Source: an uncultured Fulvivirga sp. (GTDB lineage Bacteria; Bacteroidota; Bacteroidia; Cytophagales; Cyclobacteriaceae). From it: a stretch of DNA of 64,000 nt. Of the stretch, positions 34,146 to 42,893 are shown piece by piece. The notes beneath the pieces are model-generated. The model was given only the letters and a program-made list of their open reading frames with translations, had not been told where the DNA came from and did not search any database. Numbering within the stretch: the first letter of the stretch is position 1; every line of letters starts with the position of its first letter. The position numbers were made by a program, and so were the translations under genes. The stretch is taken from positions 1,033,375 through 1,097,374 of the forward strand of contig CANMSE010000001.1 in assembly GCA_947500555.1 (NCBI GenBank), read 5' to 3'.

Positions 34146-35927
34146 GTTTTTAAAATAGTTGTAAATAATATTAGCTTTTTTGTTTCCTACAACTGCAATC
34201 ATTTCCTCTATTGTAGCTTGTTTTAATTTGGAGGTAGATTTGAAAACGGTGATCAAATCTTTATAGGTTTTAGGACCAATCCCACTGATTGCTGTCAGTT
34301 CCGAAACCAGACTAGACTTACTTCTTTTATCTCTGTGAAATGTAATGGCAAAACGGTGTGCTTCATCTCTTAGATGCTGAAGTAATCTGAGGGAAACGGA
34401 CTTTTTACTGATATGTAATGGATATTTATCTTCCGGATAATAAATCTCTTCAAGCTTTTTAGCAATGCCGATAATAGGTATCTGTCCGTATATATTAAGT
34501 TCTTTCAACGCTGAGGTAGCACTACTTAACTGGCCTTTTCCTCCATCTATAACTATAAGATCAGGCAGAGCTTGTTTTTCATCGATTAGCCTTTTATATC
34601 TACGTTTTACGACCTCATGCATTGACGCAAAATCATCAGGGCCTATAACAGTTTTTATGTTGTAGTGGCGATAGTCTTTTTTGGAAGGTTTACCTTTTCT
34701 AAAGCAAACCATTGAGGCAACTGGATTAGTCCCTTGTATATTGCTATTATCAAAGCATTCTATATGATTAGGTACTGTTTTCAAGCCTAAATCCTTTTGT
34801 AGTTGACCAAGAACAATAACTGTTTTGTCATGGAGTGGTTTGTTCAAAATCTTATTCTTTTTCAACTCCAGAGCATTGCGAATCGATAGTTGAATGAGTT
34901 TATGTTTATCACCAATCTTTGGTAGTTGTGAATGTATTTCACCCACGCTAAAATTATAATTACTCAATATGTCATTTGACAGATAGGGAGTATTTTTTAG
35001 TAAATCGAAAGCTACTGTTTGAAGAACATCCTCAGGAGACTCATTTAGAGCTTTTTTAATTTCTAAGGTCTGAGTTTTAACTATAGAACCATTTTCAATA
35101 TACATATAGTTGACATATGACCACCGTTCATCTTCAACATGAGTGAATATGTTAATATTTGATAGTTTAGGGTTGACGACAATGGATTTCGATTGAAATC
35201 TTTCAACCAAATCAAGTTTCTCCTTATATTTTTGGGCTTCTTCAAACTGTAAATTTGTTGAGGATTCCGCCATCTTACGCTTAAAAAAATTGGTCACCTC
35301 GCTAATGTTACTTTTGAGAATGTTTCTAGCGTTTGAGATCTCCTCTAGGTAATCTTCTTCTGTCTGTAAGTTTTCACATGGACCCTTGCAGTTTCCAATA
35401 TGAAACTCCAGGCATACCTTATATTTATTCTTGGCCAAATTTGAAGTTGATAAATTGAGACTACAAGTTCTTATGCTATAAAGCTTACGAATAAGGTCAA
35501 GTACGGTATTCATTGCTACAACACTGGAATAAGGTCCAAAATATTCACCTTTTGACTTAACCAGTTTTCGAGTTGAGATTATTCGAGGGAAGGGTTCGTT
35601 GAGAATACATATATATGGGAATGTTTTATCGTCTTTTAGAAGAATGTTATACTTTGGCTGGTGTGTTTTTATGAGATTGTTCTCCAATAGAAGCGCATCA
35701 GTTTCACTTTCGACTATTACAAAATCAAAAGTAGAAATCTCTTTGACTAACCTTATGGTTTTTCTATTGACACCGGTCTGCTTATTGAAGTAGCTGAGAA
35801 CTCTTTTTTTAAGATTTTTCGCTTTACCTACGTAAACCAGTGTATTATCTTCATTAAAAAATTTATAGACTCCGGGAGAGTCAGGAAGAATATCTTTACG
35901 GTCTACATTGTAACCGACACTTTGCAT
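34131..35927 (-). CDS. uvrC: Excinuclease ABC subunit C (UvrC)
   Basis: A 598-residue dual-incision nuclease of nucleotide excision repair. The N-terminal GIY-YIG domain reads GVYKFFNE...VYVGKAKNLKKRV (19-44). A cysteine region (CSLNLS, CLEFHIGNCKGPC) follows at about 155-185, a UvrB-interacting region at about 210-250, and the RNase H-like C-terminal nuclease (ECFDNSNIQGTNPVASMV and DLIVIDGGKGQL) at about 385-470. Helix-hairpin-helix DNA binding (LTAISGIGPKTYKDLI) ends it. Three bases separate it from the pbp1A stop, so it is the last gene of a leftward operon. Confidence 0.96.
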   Translation of the reverse strand: MQSVGYNVDRKDILPDSPGVYKFFNEDNTLVYVGKAKNLKKRVLSYFNKQTGVNRKTIRLVKEISTFDFVIVESETDALLLENNLIKTHQPKYNILLKDDKTFPYICILNEPFPRIISTRKLVKSKGEYFGPYSSVVAMNTVLDLIRKLYSIRTCSLNLSTSNLAKNKYKVCLEFHIGNCKGPCENLQTEEDYLEEISNARNILKSNISEVTNFFKRKMAESSTNLQFEEAQKYKEKLDLVERFQSKSIVVNPKLSNINIFTHVEDERWSYVNYMYIENGSIVKTQTLEIKKALNESPEDVLQTVAFDLLKNTPYLSNDILSNYNFSVGEIHSQLPKIGDKHKLIQLSIRNALELKKNKILNKPLHDKTVIVLGQLQKDLGLKTVPNHIECFDNSNIQGTNPVASMVCFRKGKPSKKDYRHYNIKTVIGPDDFASMHEVVKRRYKRLIDEKQALPDLIVIDGGKGQLSSATSALKELNIYGQIPIIGIAKKLEEIYYPEDKYPLHISKKSVSLRLLQHLRDEAHRFAITFHRDKRSKSSLVSELTAISGIGPKTYKDLITVFKSTSKLKQATIEEMIAVVGNKKANIIYNYFKNKKEE

Positions 35928-35930
35928 GAT

Positions 35931-38228
35931 CTATTGTATATTAGCTGGATCCCATAGGTCTTCTTCAACATAGAGGCTGTCGGCTTCTGTTTTTGTATAT
36001 TCACTACAATCCAGGGTTACGTCAATACCTCCTTGAGGTTGTTGGAATTTACCCTTGGTGAATCCTAATTCTTCATCACTATAAATGTTTCGCATGAAGA
36101 TATCCCAGATGGGCCTAGCTGTACGGGCTCCTGACCCCATGCCCCAGTTTCGAAAGTGTATACTTCGCTCGTCTCCACCGACCCAAACACCGCTAACTAA
36201 GTCTTTTGTAACACCTACATACCATCCGTCAGAAGCATTATTTGTCGTTCCTGTTTTACCGCCAATCTCATTATCAATTTTTAATTCCATACTTAGGCCT
36301 CTGGATGTTCCTCCAGTTTCTTCAATACCACCTCGAAGCATATACAGCATTTTATAGGCCGTCTGCTGACTAATGGCTTGCTTTGTTTTTGGAACGAAAT
36401 TCTGCAATACATTGCCATTCTTATCTTCAATACGTGTAATGTAATATGGTTGAGTGTGAATTCCCATGTTGGCAAAGGTGCTGTAAGCCCCAACTAACTC
36501 AAAGAGGGAAACATCATTTACTCCAAGGCATAACGATGGAACAGCTTCCAGATCACTGTCTATTCCAACACGATGAGCAAAATCGACTACATTACGGGGC
36601 TCAATAACCTGCATAAGATGTGCTGTGATGGTATTTACTGACCTGGCCATACCTTGACGAATTGTCATTTTCTCACCTGTCCCATACTTACCATTTGCAT
36701 TTGCAGGTGACCATGTTGGCGGATCTCCAGGGACCTGAAAAGTAACCATTGCGTCAGCAACTTCATAACATGGCGGATAGCCATTTTCAATTGCTGTTCC
36801 ATAGACAAAAGGCTTAAATGTAGAGCCAGGCTGACGTTTTCCCTGTCTTACGTGATCATATTTAAAATATTTATGCTCTATACCACCTACCCAGGTTTTG
36901 ATATGACCTGTGTGTGGATCCATTGTCATCATACCAGCCTGAAGAAAATTCTTGTAATACTTTATAGAATCAAGGGGAGAAAGCACAGTATCTATTTCTC
37001 CCTCCCAAGAAAACACTTTTATATTTTTTGGTGTATTCATAACGATTTTAATAGAATCGTTATCCTTTCCATACTTTGCAACTAGTTTTTTGTAGTGGGG
37101 AGTATTTTTGAATCGAGATTGCAAGAAATTTGGGATTTCTTTACCTTCTAAGTCTCGCCAGGGATTTTTTCCATTCCAATGATCATTAAATACTTTTTGA
37201 AGTTCAGTCATGTGAGATGTTACTGCTTCTTCAGCATATTTTTGCATCCGACTATCTATGGTAGTATATATCTTTAGACCATCTTCATATAAATCATAAC
37301 CATGGTTGCGTGCCCAACTAATTAACTCGAATCTGATCATTGAACGGAAATAGGTAGCAAGTCCAGTATTATGATTTGCCACACCATACTCAGATAAATC
37401 AATTGGTGATTCACGTAGGGAGTCTAATTCAGTCCTATTGATATGATCATGTCTATAAATCTTACCAAGTACTTGATTCCTTTTTTTAATTGATCGATCG
37501 TAGTTATAAACTGGACTGAATGCCGTAGTGCCTTGAAGTAACCCTATTAACACAGCGGATTCTTGATAATTTAATTCTGAAGGAGGCTTACCAAAAAATG
37601 TTTCTGTTGCTGTTTTAATACCATACGCATTACTCCCGAAAGAAACAGTGTTTAAATACATGGCCATAATCTCTTTTTTGGTAAAGTTTTGCTCTAGCCG
37701 GGCAGCAATAATCCACTCCTTGGTCTTTATTACTACCTGACGAATGCCTGGGACCCTATAAAGCGCGCCCTCATTTTCTGACATCGTCTTAAACAAGTTT
37801 TCAGCAAGCTGCATAGTAATCGTACTACCGCCCCCTGCATACTGAAATGTTAGCACTCCAGTAACAGCACGTAATAAACCTTTAAGATCAATTCCGGAAT
37901 GTTCGTAAAAACGATGGTCCTCAGAGGCAAGTAGTGTATTAACCAATTCTTCTGAAAGGTCATCATAAGTAACCTGACTTCTGTTGAATCTATAGTATCT
38001 ACCAAGAGATACACCATCAGAAGATATCAACTCAGAAGACAAATCATTTTCAGGATTCTCTAAAGATTTGAGGCTAGGCATACCTCCATACAAACCCCCC
38101 AAGTCAATACTTACACTAAATATATATAGTGGAAAACCAACAAGAGCCAAAAAGCTAATTATCCATAAAGTGCGAATAAGCCACTTTATCTTTCTGCTAG
38201 GGGCTTTCAGTTTATTAATTAGATCCAT
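35931..38228 (-). CDS. Class A penicillin-binding protein (PBP1A type)
   Basis: A 765-residue bifunctional peptidoglycan synthase. It has a membrane anchor at about 18-40. The glycosyltransferase domain (about 60-250) has SEDHRFYEHSGID and GGSTITMQLAEN. The transpeptidase domain has the catalytic SxxK (GSTFKPFVYG, about 448), SVN (ARSVNT) and KTGT (GGKTGTTNNASDGW). Its first 14 bases overlap the end of the sprE/porW-like gene, and uvrC follows three bases after its stop. It probably synthesises sidewall peptidoglycan. Confidence 0.95.
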   Translation of the reverse strand: MDLINKLKAPSRKIKWLIRTLWIISFLALVGFPLYIFSVSIDLGGLYGGMPSLKSLENPENDLSSELISSDGVSLGRYYRFNRSQVTYDDLSEELVNTLLASEDHRFYEHSGIDLKGLLRAVTGVLTFQYAGGGSTITMQLAENLFKTMSENEGALYRVPGIRQVVIKTKEWIIAARLEQNFTKKEIMAMYLNTVSFGSNAYGIKTATETFFGKPPSELNYQESAVLIGLLQGTTAFSPVYNYDRSIKKRNQVLGKIYRHDHINRTELDSLRESPIDLSEYGVANHNTGLATYFRSMIRFELISWARNHGYDLYEDGLKIYTTIDSRMQKYAEEAVTSHMTELQKVFNDHWNGKNPWRDLEGKEIPNFLQSRFKNTPHYKKLVAKYGKDNDSIKIVMNTPKNIKVFSWEGEIDTVLSPLDSIKYYKNFLQAGMMTMDPHTGHIKTWVGGIEHKYFKYDHVRQGKRQPGSTFKPFVYGTAIENGYPPCYEVADAMVTFQVPGDPPTWSPANANGKYGTGEKMTIRQGMARSVNTITAHLMQVIEPRNVVDFAHRVGIDSDLEAVPSLCLGVNDVSLFELVGAYSTFANMGIHTQPYYITRIEDKNGNVLQNFVPKTKQAISQQTAYKMLYMLRGGIEETGGTSRGLSMELKIDNEIGGKTGTTNNASDGWYVGVTKDLVSGVWVGGDERSIHFRNWGMGSGARTARPIWDIFMRNIYSDEELGFTKGKFQQPQGGIDVTLDCSEYTKTEADSLYVEEDLWDPANIQ

Positions 38229-40800
38229 TTAGATAGTTCTTGGTAAAGAATGTCAGGTATTCTTCGATTTCCTTACTCTGATAAAAAATATTAAAGTTGT
38301 CTTTAGTAATTACAAATTTATAAAACTTAGAGTTACGTATTTTCTCATCTACAGGATCTTGCGAAATAAAGTTGTTATAATAGGTCATTGCACTTTCTTT
38401 ATCCTTAAAATCTGACACTAGCTTAAGAGTTAAATTTTCATTTAATATCAAGTTACTAGATTTCAAATTAGCGTCTCGGACGGAGTTATAATCATTCATT
38501 ATTTGAGAAAGTTGGTCCGTCAGCCGCGACTTGCTTTCATACACATAAACGAAATAGTGAGATTGCTCCAAATATTTTACATATTGATTGCCCAGCCTTT
38601 TTCTTTTTCTTTCTTGAACACTTTTAGAGGCATCCAATAATTTTTGGGCAAATGGTAATATATTACTTTCTGGGTAATCCTTAATAAATTCTCCAAGCTC
38701 GTACTGATACAAGCTGATATCTTCCGTTTTACCAGTAATCATAATTTTTAGCAGCCTTAAATTGGATGAAAATACTGTTTCATCATATTCTAATAAAGCC
38801 TTATCAATAATGTAAGATGCAGTATCGTAGATATCTCTGGTATAAAACCCATAGGCAACTTCATAGATATTCTTAAGCTTTTCATTTGTTGCTGTACTCT
38901 CCTCTCTATAGTTTGGATTGGCTATTAGTTTAGCATAAACACTATTTGGAAACCGCTCTAAAAGTAAATCTTTGTAAACGGTATGCTCTTCCCTTTCCAA
39001 GGACTTGTAAATCAAAAAGAGCTCATAAAGCGCTTCTGCATAATATTCTGTATCAGGAAAGCGATTGATAAGTTCTTTGAAAGTTTCAGCTGCATTCATA
39101 TCTTCCTCCAAATCGAACTTGTAGATATTACCTAATTTGTAATGAGCTTCTTCGATATCATCGAGAGCCGCGACTTTGGCCGCTTCAGAAAAGGGAAGCT
39201 GACCATAAAGTTCATCATACCTATTAGTCCCGGTTCCAATACTATCTGAAGCCGTATCCGGATTTAACTCAGTAGTAAATTCAGTTGCATCACCATATAT
39301 GTCTGTTTCAATAGCATCATTTATTTCAGCGGATGATTTATTTGACCTTCTCCAATTATCCTCCAGCGGCCTATCACTCCATATTCTAACAAATTCAGAC
39401 TGTCCCTGAGCAACTGCAGAAGGGTTATCGAAATACCAACCTGTAGACTGTATTCCGCCAGAATTATTATTAAAATTATTGATCTGTGCTCTACGCTGCT
39501 TACGCTCAGCTTTTTTGGCCTCTTCCTCTTTTTTAGCTTCCTCTTCTTCTATTATGAGATTCAATTTATTTGATAAGGTTATGGAATCTAAAGAGGCTAA
39601 GAAGAGTAAGCTATCTTGAAGTTGAATGGTTTTAAGTTGTTTCACAAAATTTCCTAACACCTCGCTTCTGTTTCGAATAAAATCGATGTTCTCATAATCT
39701 GCAGGTAGTGATTGTACGGCACTATCATAATAGGATTGAGCGAGTTCATAATTTCTAAGAGAATCATAATATACTTCACCTAAGCGCAAATAAGATTGAC
39801 CTTTTTGTCTAGGGTTTGAAATGCTACTCTCAACCGAAGACTTAAAATGTTGAACAGCTAATTCTATGTTGTTTTGTTTAAATTCAAATTCACCCATTTC
39901 AAAGTAAATTTTGTCTTTAAACTCGGTATTCTTACTATCTCTTAGCAGAGTATTGAGCAACTTACGTGCTGACTTTACATCGCTAGACTTACTCAGTTGA
40001 GTCACTTGAGCCATGTTTAATCGGGTATAAAAATCCAGTTCATATTCCGGGTTACTAGCCAGGCATTTGCGATAATAATTAAATGCCTCAGCATCAAAAC
40101 CAAGTTGTTGATAGATTTGGCCAATTATGAAATATATTCTCCCTTTGCCATCCCTTCTTTTGAGTAAAGGGGCAGCTTTCACAAGATTTTCCACCATTTT
40201 ATCATAGTCTTCTAGGATCTGATTGTGATGGGCTTTATGTAAGTACAAAAGCTTATTATTATCTTTATTGAGCTTCTCTTTTTTTAGATAATCCTCCACT
40301 GCCGTGGCATTATCATACTCTTTATAGTCCACAAACGTTCTAAGGAGCCTTATTAGCGCTTCATGTCTGGCATCGTCATCTTCGCTCTTTGTATTTACAA
40401 ATTTGTAGGTATCTATTGCGTTGACATAGTCTAGACTACGGTGTCGCGCCATGCCTATGTAGATGTAACTATCATCAACCCATTTACTGTTTTTATGCCT
40501 TTGAATTGCAATAGAAGACTTCTTGATGCAATCTTCAATCTGCTCTTGATAAGTACTGGCTAGTGAAGAGTCTATTTTAGGGTAGATATCTAATACTTTA
40601 TTGTAGTCGTTATCATAGTTGTCACGAAGAATTGTTTCCACCTCATCCATCCTTTTTTTAGCATAGAAATAGGCGTTGTATCTCGCTGTAGTATTATGAT
40701 ATGTCTTACTTAAAATGTTCTTTCTCTCGGCTGAACAACCGACAAGTAGAAGCAGAAAGCAAAAAATAGCGAATTTTACTAAAAAGAGTCTAAAGGGCAA
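38215..40800 (-). CDS. sprE: SprE/PorW-like TPR lipoprotein of the T9SS
   Basis: An 861-residue lipoprotein with a lipobox (LLLLVGCS, Cys at about 22) after a hydrophobic signal. The body is almost wholly tetratricopeptide-like helices, with a low-complexity Glu/Lys segment at about 418-440 and an acidic linker at about 490-530. The post-lipobox segment NILSKTYHNTTARYNAYFYA is typical of the SprE/PorW family, outer-membrane lipoproteins required for T9SS function. Size (about 870 in F. johnsoniae SprE) fits. A TTG start is needed to include the signal. It is first in an operon with pbp1A and uvrC. Confidence 0.78.
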   Translation of the reverse strand: MPFRLFLVKFAIFCFLLLLVGCSAERKNILSKTYHNTTARYNAYFYAKKRMDEVETILRDNYDNDYNKVLDIYPKIDSSLASTYQEQIEDCIKKSSIAIQRHKNSKWVDDSYIYIGMARHRSLDYVNAIDTYKFVNTKSEDDDARHEALIRLLRTFVDYKEYDNATAVEDYLKKEKLNKDNNKLLYLHKAHHNQILEDYDKMVENLVKAAPLLKRRDGKGRIYFIIGQIYQQLGFDAEAFNYYRKCLASNPEYELDFYTRLNMAQVTQLSKSSDVKSARKLLNTLLRDSKNTEFKDKIYFEMGEFEFKQNNIELAVQHFKSSVESSISNPRQKGQSYLRLGEVYYDSLRNYELAQSYYDSAVQSLPADYENIDFIRNRSEVLGNFVKQLKTIQLQDSLLFLASLDSITLSNKLNLIIEEEEAKKEEEAKKAERKQRRAQINNFNNNSGGIQSTGWYFDNPSAVAQGQSEFVRIWSDRPLEDNWRRSNKSSAEINDAIETDIYGDATEFTTELNPDTASDSIGTGTNRYDELYGQLPFSEAAKVAALDDIEEAHYKLGNIYKFDLEEDMNAAETFKELINRFPDTEYYAEALYELFLIYKSLEREEHTVYKDLLLERFPNSVYAKLIANPNYREESTATNEKLKNIYEVAYGFYTRDIYDTASYIIDKALLEYDETVFSSNLRLLKIMITGKTEDISLYQYELGEFIKDYPESNILPFAQKLLDASKSVQERKRKRLGNQYVKYLEQSHYFVYVYESKSRLTDQLSQIMNDYNSVRDANLKSSNLILNENLTLKLVSDFKDKESAMTYYNNFISQDPVDEKIRNSKFYKFVITKDNFNIFYQSKEIEEYLTFFTKNYLNGSN

Positions 40801-40878
40801 CTTTATGAGCAGTTTTCGTTGTATGTGTAATGAAACGCAAAAAATGGGATAATTAATACATTAGTCTTCTATAATATC

Positions 40879-40886
40879 TATTTTTG
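40879..40886 (+). promoter_or_regulatory. Candidate -7 element for the M23-bactofilin operon
   Basis: TATTTTTG is an exact TAnnTTTG match, 31 bases before the TTG start at 40917. No -33 TTTG at the standard distance. Confidence 0.4.
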
Positions 40887-40916
40887 CCATCCTTCAAATT
40901 TAAAGAATAATTAGTT

Positions 40917-41786
40917 TTGAGAGCCAGAAAGACACTTTCCAGCTGGTTGGTTAATAGATACCTTCTGATCATACGTAATGAGGAGAATTTTGCAGAGAAA
41001 ACTACTTTTAGTTTCACTTATGCGAAGGTTATATTACTCTTTGTAACAATTTTTATTATACTCATGGCTCTGTGTCTTTTTTTAGTAAATACTTTACTCG
41101 CTCAGTGGTTCGACCCTAGACATGCTCAAATGGAGTCAAATAAGAAGCTTTATCAGTTGAGTGTTAAGGTTGACTCATTGGCTCAAGAGGTTGAAGAGAA
41201 GGATAAATTCATACTAAACTTTCAACGTGTGTTGAGTGGTGATACAACTGACGCATTTAACTCGTATGAACGTAATATAGCTACCAATAATGATAACCTT
41301 GTTGAGGATGTAAATGTCGCGAAGCTATCCCCTATTGACTCACAGTTTAGACAAGAATTTGAGCAAACCGATCTATCATTGTTAAATTTTAATAATGTTT
41401 CATACAATGAACTTCAGGAGTTATTTTTCTTTTCACCAATTACAGGATTTGTCTCAGCTCCTTACAAGGTAAAAGAAGGTCATTATGGAGTAGATATAGT
41501 TGCAAAAAAAAATGAGCCTGTCAAATGTGTGGCTGACGGAACAGTAATTATGGCCTCCTGGACTCAGGACTCAGGATATGTTATTGCCATACAGCATAGA
41601 GGTAATCTTATTTCGGTATATAAGCACAATGCTGAACTATTAAAAAAAGTTGGTAATTTTGTAAATGCAGGTGAGATTGTATCAATAATTGGCAATACGG
41701 GAGAATTGACTGACGGCCCTCATTTGCATTTTGAACTATGGTATAACGGAAACTCTGTTAACCCGGAAGAGTTCGTAACTTTTTAA
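40917..41786 (+). CDS. M23 metallopeptidase with N-terminal anchor
   Basis: A 289-residue membrane-anchored peptidoglycan peptidase. A helix at about 36-62 (VILLFVTIFIILMALCLFLV) is followed by a coiled-coil stalk (about 75-110). The LytM/M23 domain (about 180-285) has Zn ligands HYGVD (about 197-201) and HLHFEL (about 269-274). The catalytic motifs are intact. A TTG start is used. It is followed after 11 bases by a bactofilin gene, the known partnership for cell-shape hydrolases of the LmdC and Csd1 kind. Confidence 0.92.
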   Translation: MRARKTLSSWLVNRYLLIIRNEENFAEKTTFSFTYAKVILLFVTIFIILMALCLFLVNTLLAQWFDPRHAQMESNKKLYQLSVKVDSLAQEVEEKDKFILNFQRVLSGDTTDAFNSYERNIATNNDNLVEDVNVAKLSPIDSQFRQEFEQTDLSLLNFNNVSYNELQELFFFSPITGFVSAPYKVKEGHYGVDIVAKKNEPVKCVADGTVIMASWTQDSGYVIAIQHRGNLISVYKHNAELLKKVGNFVNAGEIVSIIGNTGELTDGPHLHFELWYNGNSVNPEEFVTF

Positions 41787-41797
41787 ACTCGAATAAC

Positions 41798-42229
41798 ATG
41801 TTTGCCTCAAAAGAAGATCACAAAGTAGCAGAAGAAATAAGTAACTCCAGCAATATTATTGGTAAAGGCACTGTCTTGGAAGGTAATATAGAAACGTTTG
41901 GTAATATGCGTATCGAAGGAAAAGTGATAGGCAATGTCAAAACAAAATCTAAAATTGCTTTAGGTCAATCCTCTCATGTGGATGGAAATATTTTGGCTCA
42001 GAATGCTGAGGTTGCGGGTGAAGTGAAAGGTAAATTGGAAGTCACTGACATTCTGATTTTGAAGCCAACAGCAGTTATACATGGTGATATTATCACTAAT
42101 AAACTAATTGTTGAGTCAGGTGCCACCTTCAATGGAGGTTGTAAAATGGGTGTTACTAACAAAGAAATTAAAATAGGAGATAATGGGCAATCCCATGCCC
42201 TCAAGCCCCAGGGAGCCAAGGCGGTATAA
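41798..42229 (+). CDS. Bactofilin (polymer-forming cytoskeletal protein)
   Basis: A 143-residue bactofilin. The central beta-helical domain (about 20-115) has regularly spaced hydrophobic turns (IIGKGTVLEGNIETFGNMRIEG, then VIGNVKTKSKIALG) with short disordered ends. Bactofilins polymerise without nucleotide and recruit cell-wall enzymes at the inner membrane. Its last 47 bases overlap the next gene, and the upstream neighbour is an M23 peptidase. The C-terminal stretch GDNGQSHALKPQGAKAV is encoded in the overlap. Confidence 0.93.
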   Translation: MFASKEDHKVAEEISNSSNIIGKGTVLEGNIETFGNMRIEGKVIGNVKTKSKIALGQSSHVDGNILAQNAEVAGEVKGKLEVTDILILKPTAVIHGDIITNKLIVESGATFNGGCKMGVTNKEIKIGDNGQSHALKPQGAKAV

Positions 42230-42413
42230 TTCATTTCTTAAATATTCAAGTTTAGGTATCCAGCTTCTCGCTACTATCGCCATATCTGGTTATTGTGGCT
42301 ATTGGCTTGATAAGAAGCTGGAAATGAGATTCCCTGTCTTTTTGCTCTGTTTCATATTTATAGGATTCGCTGGCTCAATGTTTAAGCTATATAGAGATAT
42401 TAATAAAGAATAG
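42183..42413 (+). CDS. AtpZ/AtpI-like ATP synthase accessory protein
   Basis: A 76-residue protein with two hydrophobic helices (about 23-40 and 50-66) and the block GIQLLATIAISGYCGYWLDKKL typical of the AtpZ/AtpI group (F0F1-ATPase Ca/Mg-type subunit). It probably aids F0 assembly in the inner membrane. It overlaps the bactofilin gene by 47 bases in another frame; an internal Met5 could also be the start. It ends directly at the next TTG-started gene. Confidence 0.8.
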   Translation: MGNPMPSSPREPRRYNSFLKYSSLGIQLLATIAISGYCGYWLDKKLEMRFPVFLLCFIFIGFAGSMFKLYRDINKE

Positions 42414-42812
42414 TTGAGAACGCTTAAATTTTTATTGTTAGCGACCGGCTTCGCAATTGCTGTATTTTTTATCTATTATGTACTAATCAGTTTTTCAGCC
42501 TTTACACCAGCTAGTTTTGATTGGCAAATTGTTTTGTCTGTATGGTTGGTCACCATATTGAGCTTTATAATTGTAAGTAAAATAGGACAAATCGATAGTA
42601 GTTTTTTCTTTGCGGCTATATTAAGCTCTATAGTATTCAGATTACTTTTGTTTGGTGGAGTGAACTTTGCATTAATTTATTTTGATCGAGATAATGCCAT
42701 CAATAATGTGGTATTATTTTTTGTTGTTTACTTCATATTCACAATCTTAGAAAACTTGCTTTTATTCAAAGAAATTAAAGTAATTGACCAAGTGTCAAAA
42801 GAGTCAAAATAA
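42414..42812 (+). CDS. AtpI-like membrane protein
   Basis: A 132-residue protein with four membrane helices (about 5-27, 37-55, 63-82 and 96-115). It starts with TTG exactly after the stop of the preceding gene (TAG then TTG); no other start gives the first helix. No clear family motif is seen, but the size, topology and place upstream of atpB match the atpI-like gene of Bacteroidota ATP synthase loci. Function is unproven. Confidence 0.7.
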   Translation: MRTLKFLLLATGFAIAVFFIYYVLISFSAFTPASFDWQIVLSVWLVTILSFIIVSKIGQIDSSFFFAAILSSIVFRLLLFGGVNFALIYFDRDNAINNVVLFFVVYFIFTILENLLLFKEIKVIDQVSKESK

Positions 42813-42846
42813 GCCAACAAATATTTTTTTTTGGTATAGAGTTATC

Positions 42847-42854
42847 TACATTTG
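42847..42854 (+). promoter_or_regulatory. -7 element of the atpBEFHAG promoter
   Basis: TACATTTG is an exact TAnnTTTG match followed by CAGTC, 40 bases before atpB. A TTTG at 42830-42833 is only 13 bases upstream, so the -33 is atypical. Confidence 0.6.
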
Positions 42855-42893
42855 CAGTCAAATTTCGAAGACCCTATATTTCAATAAATATAA

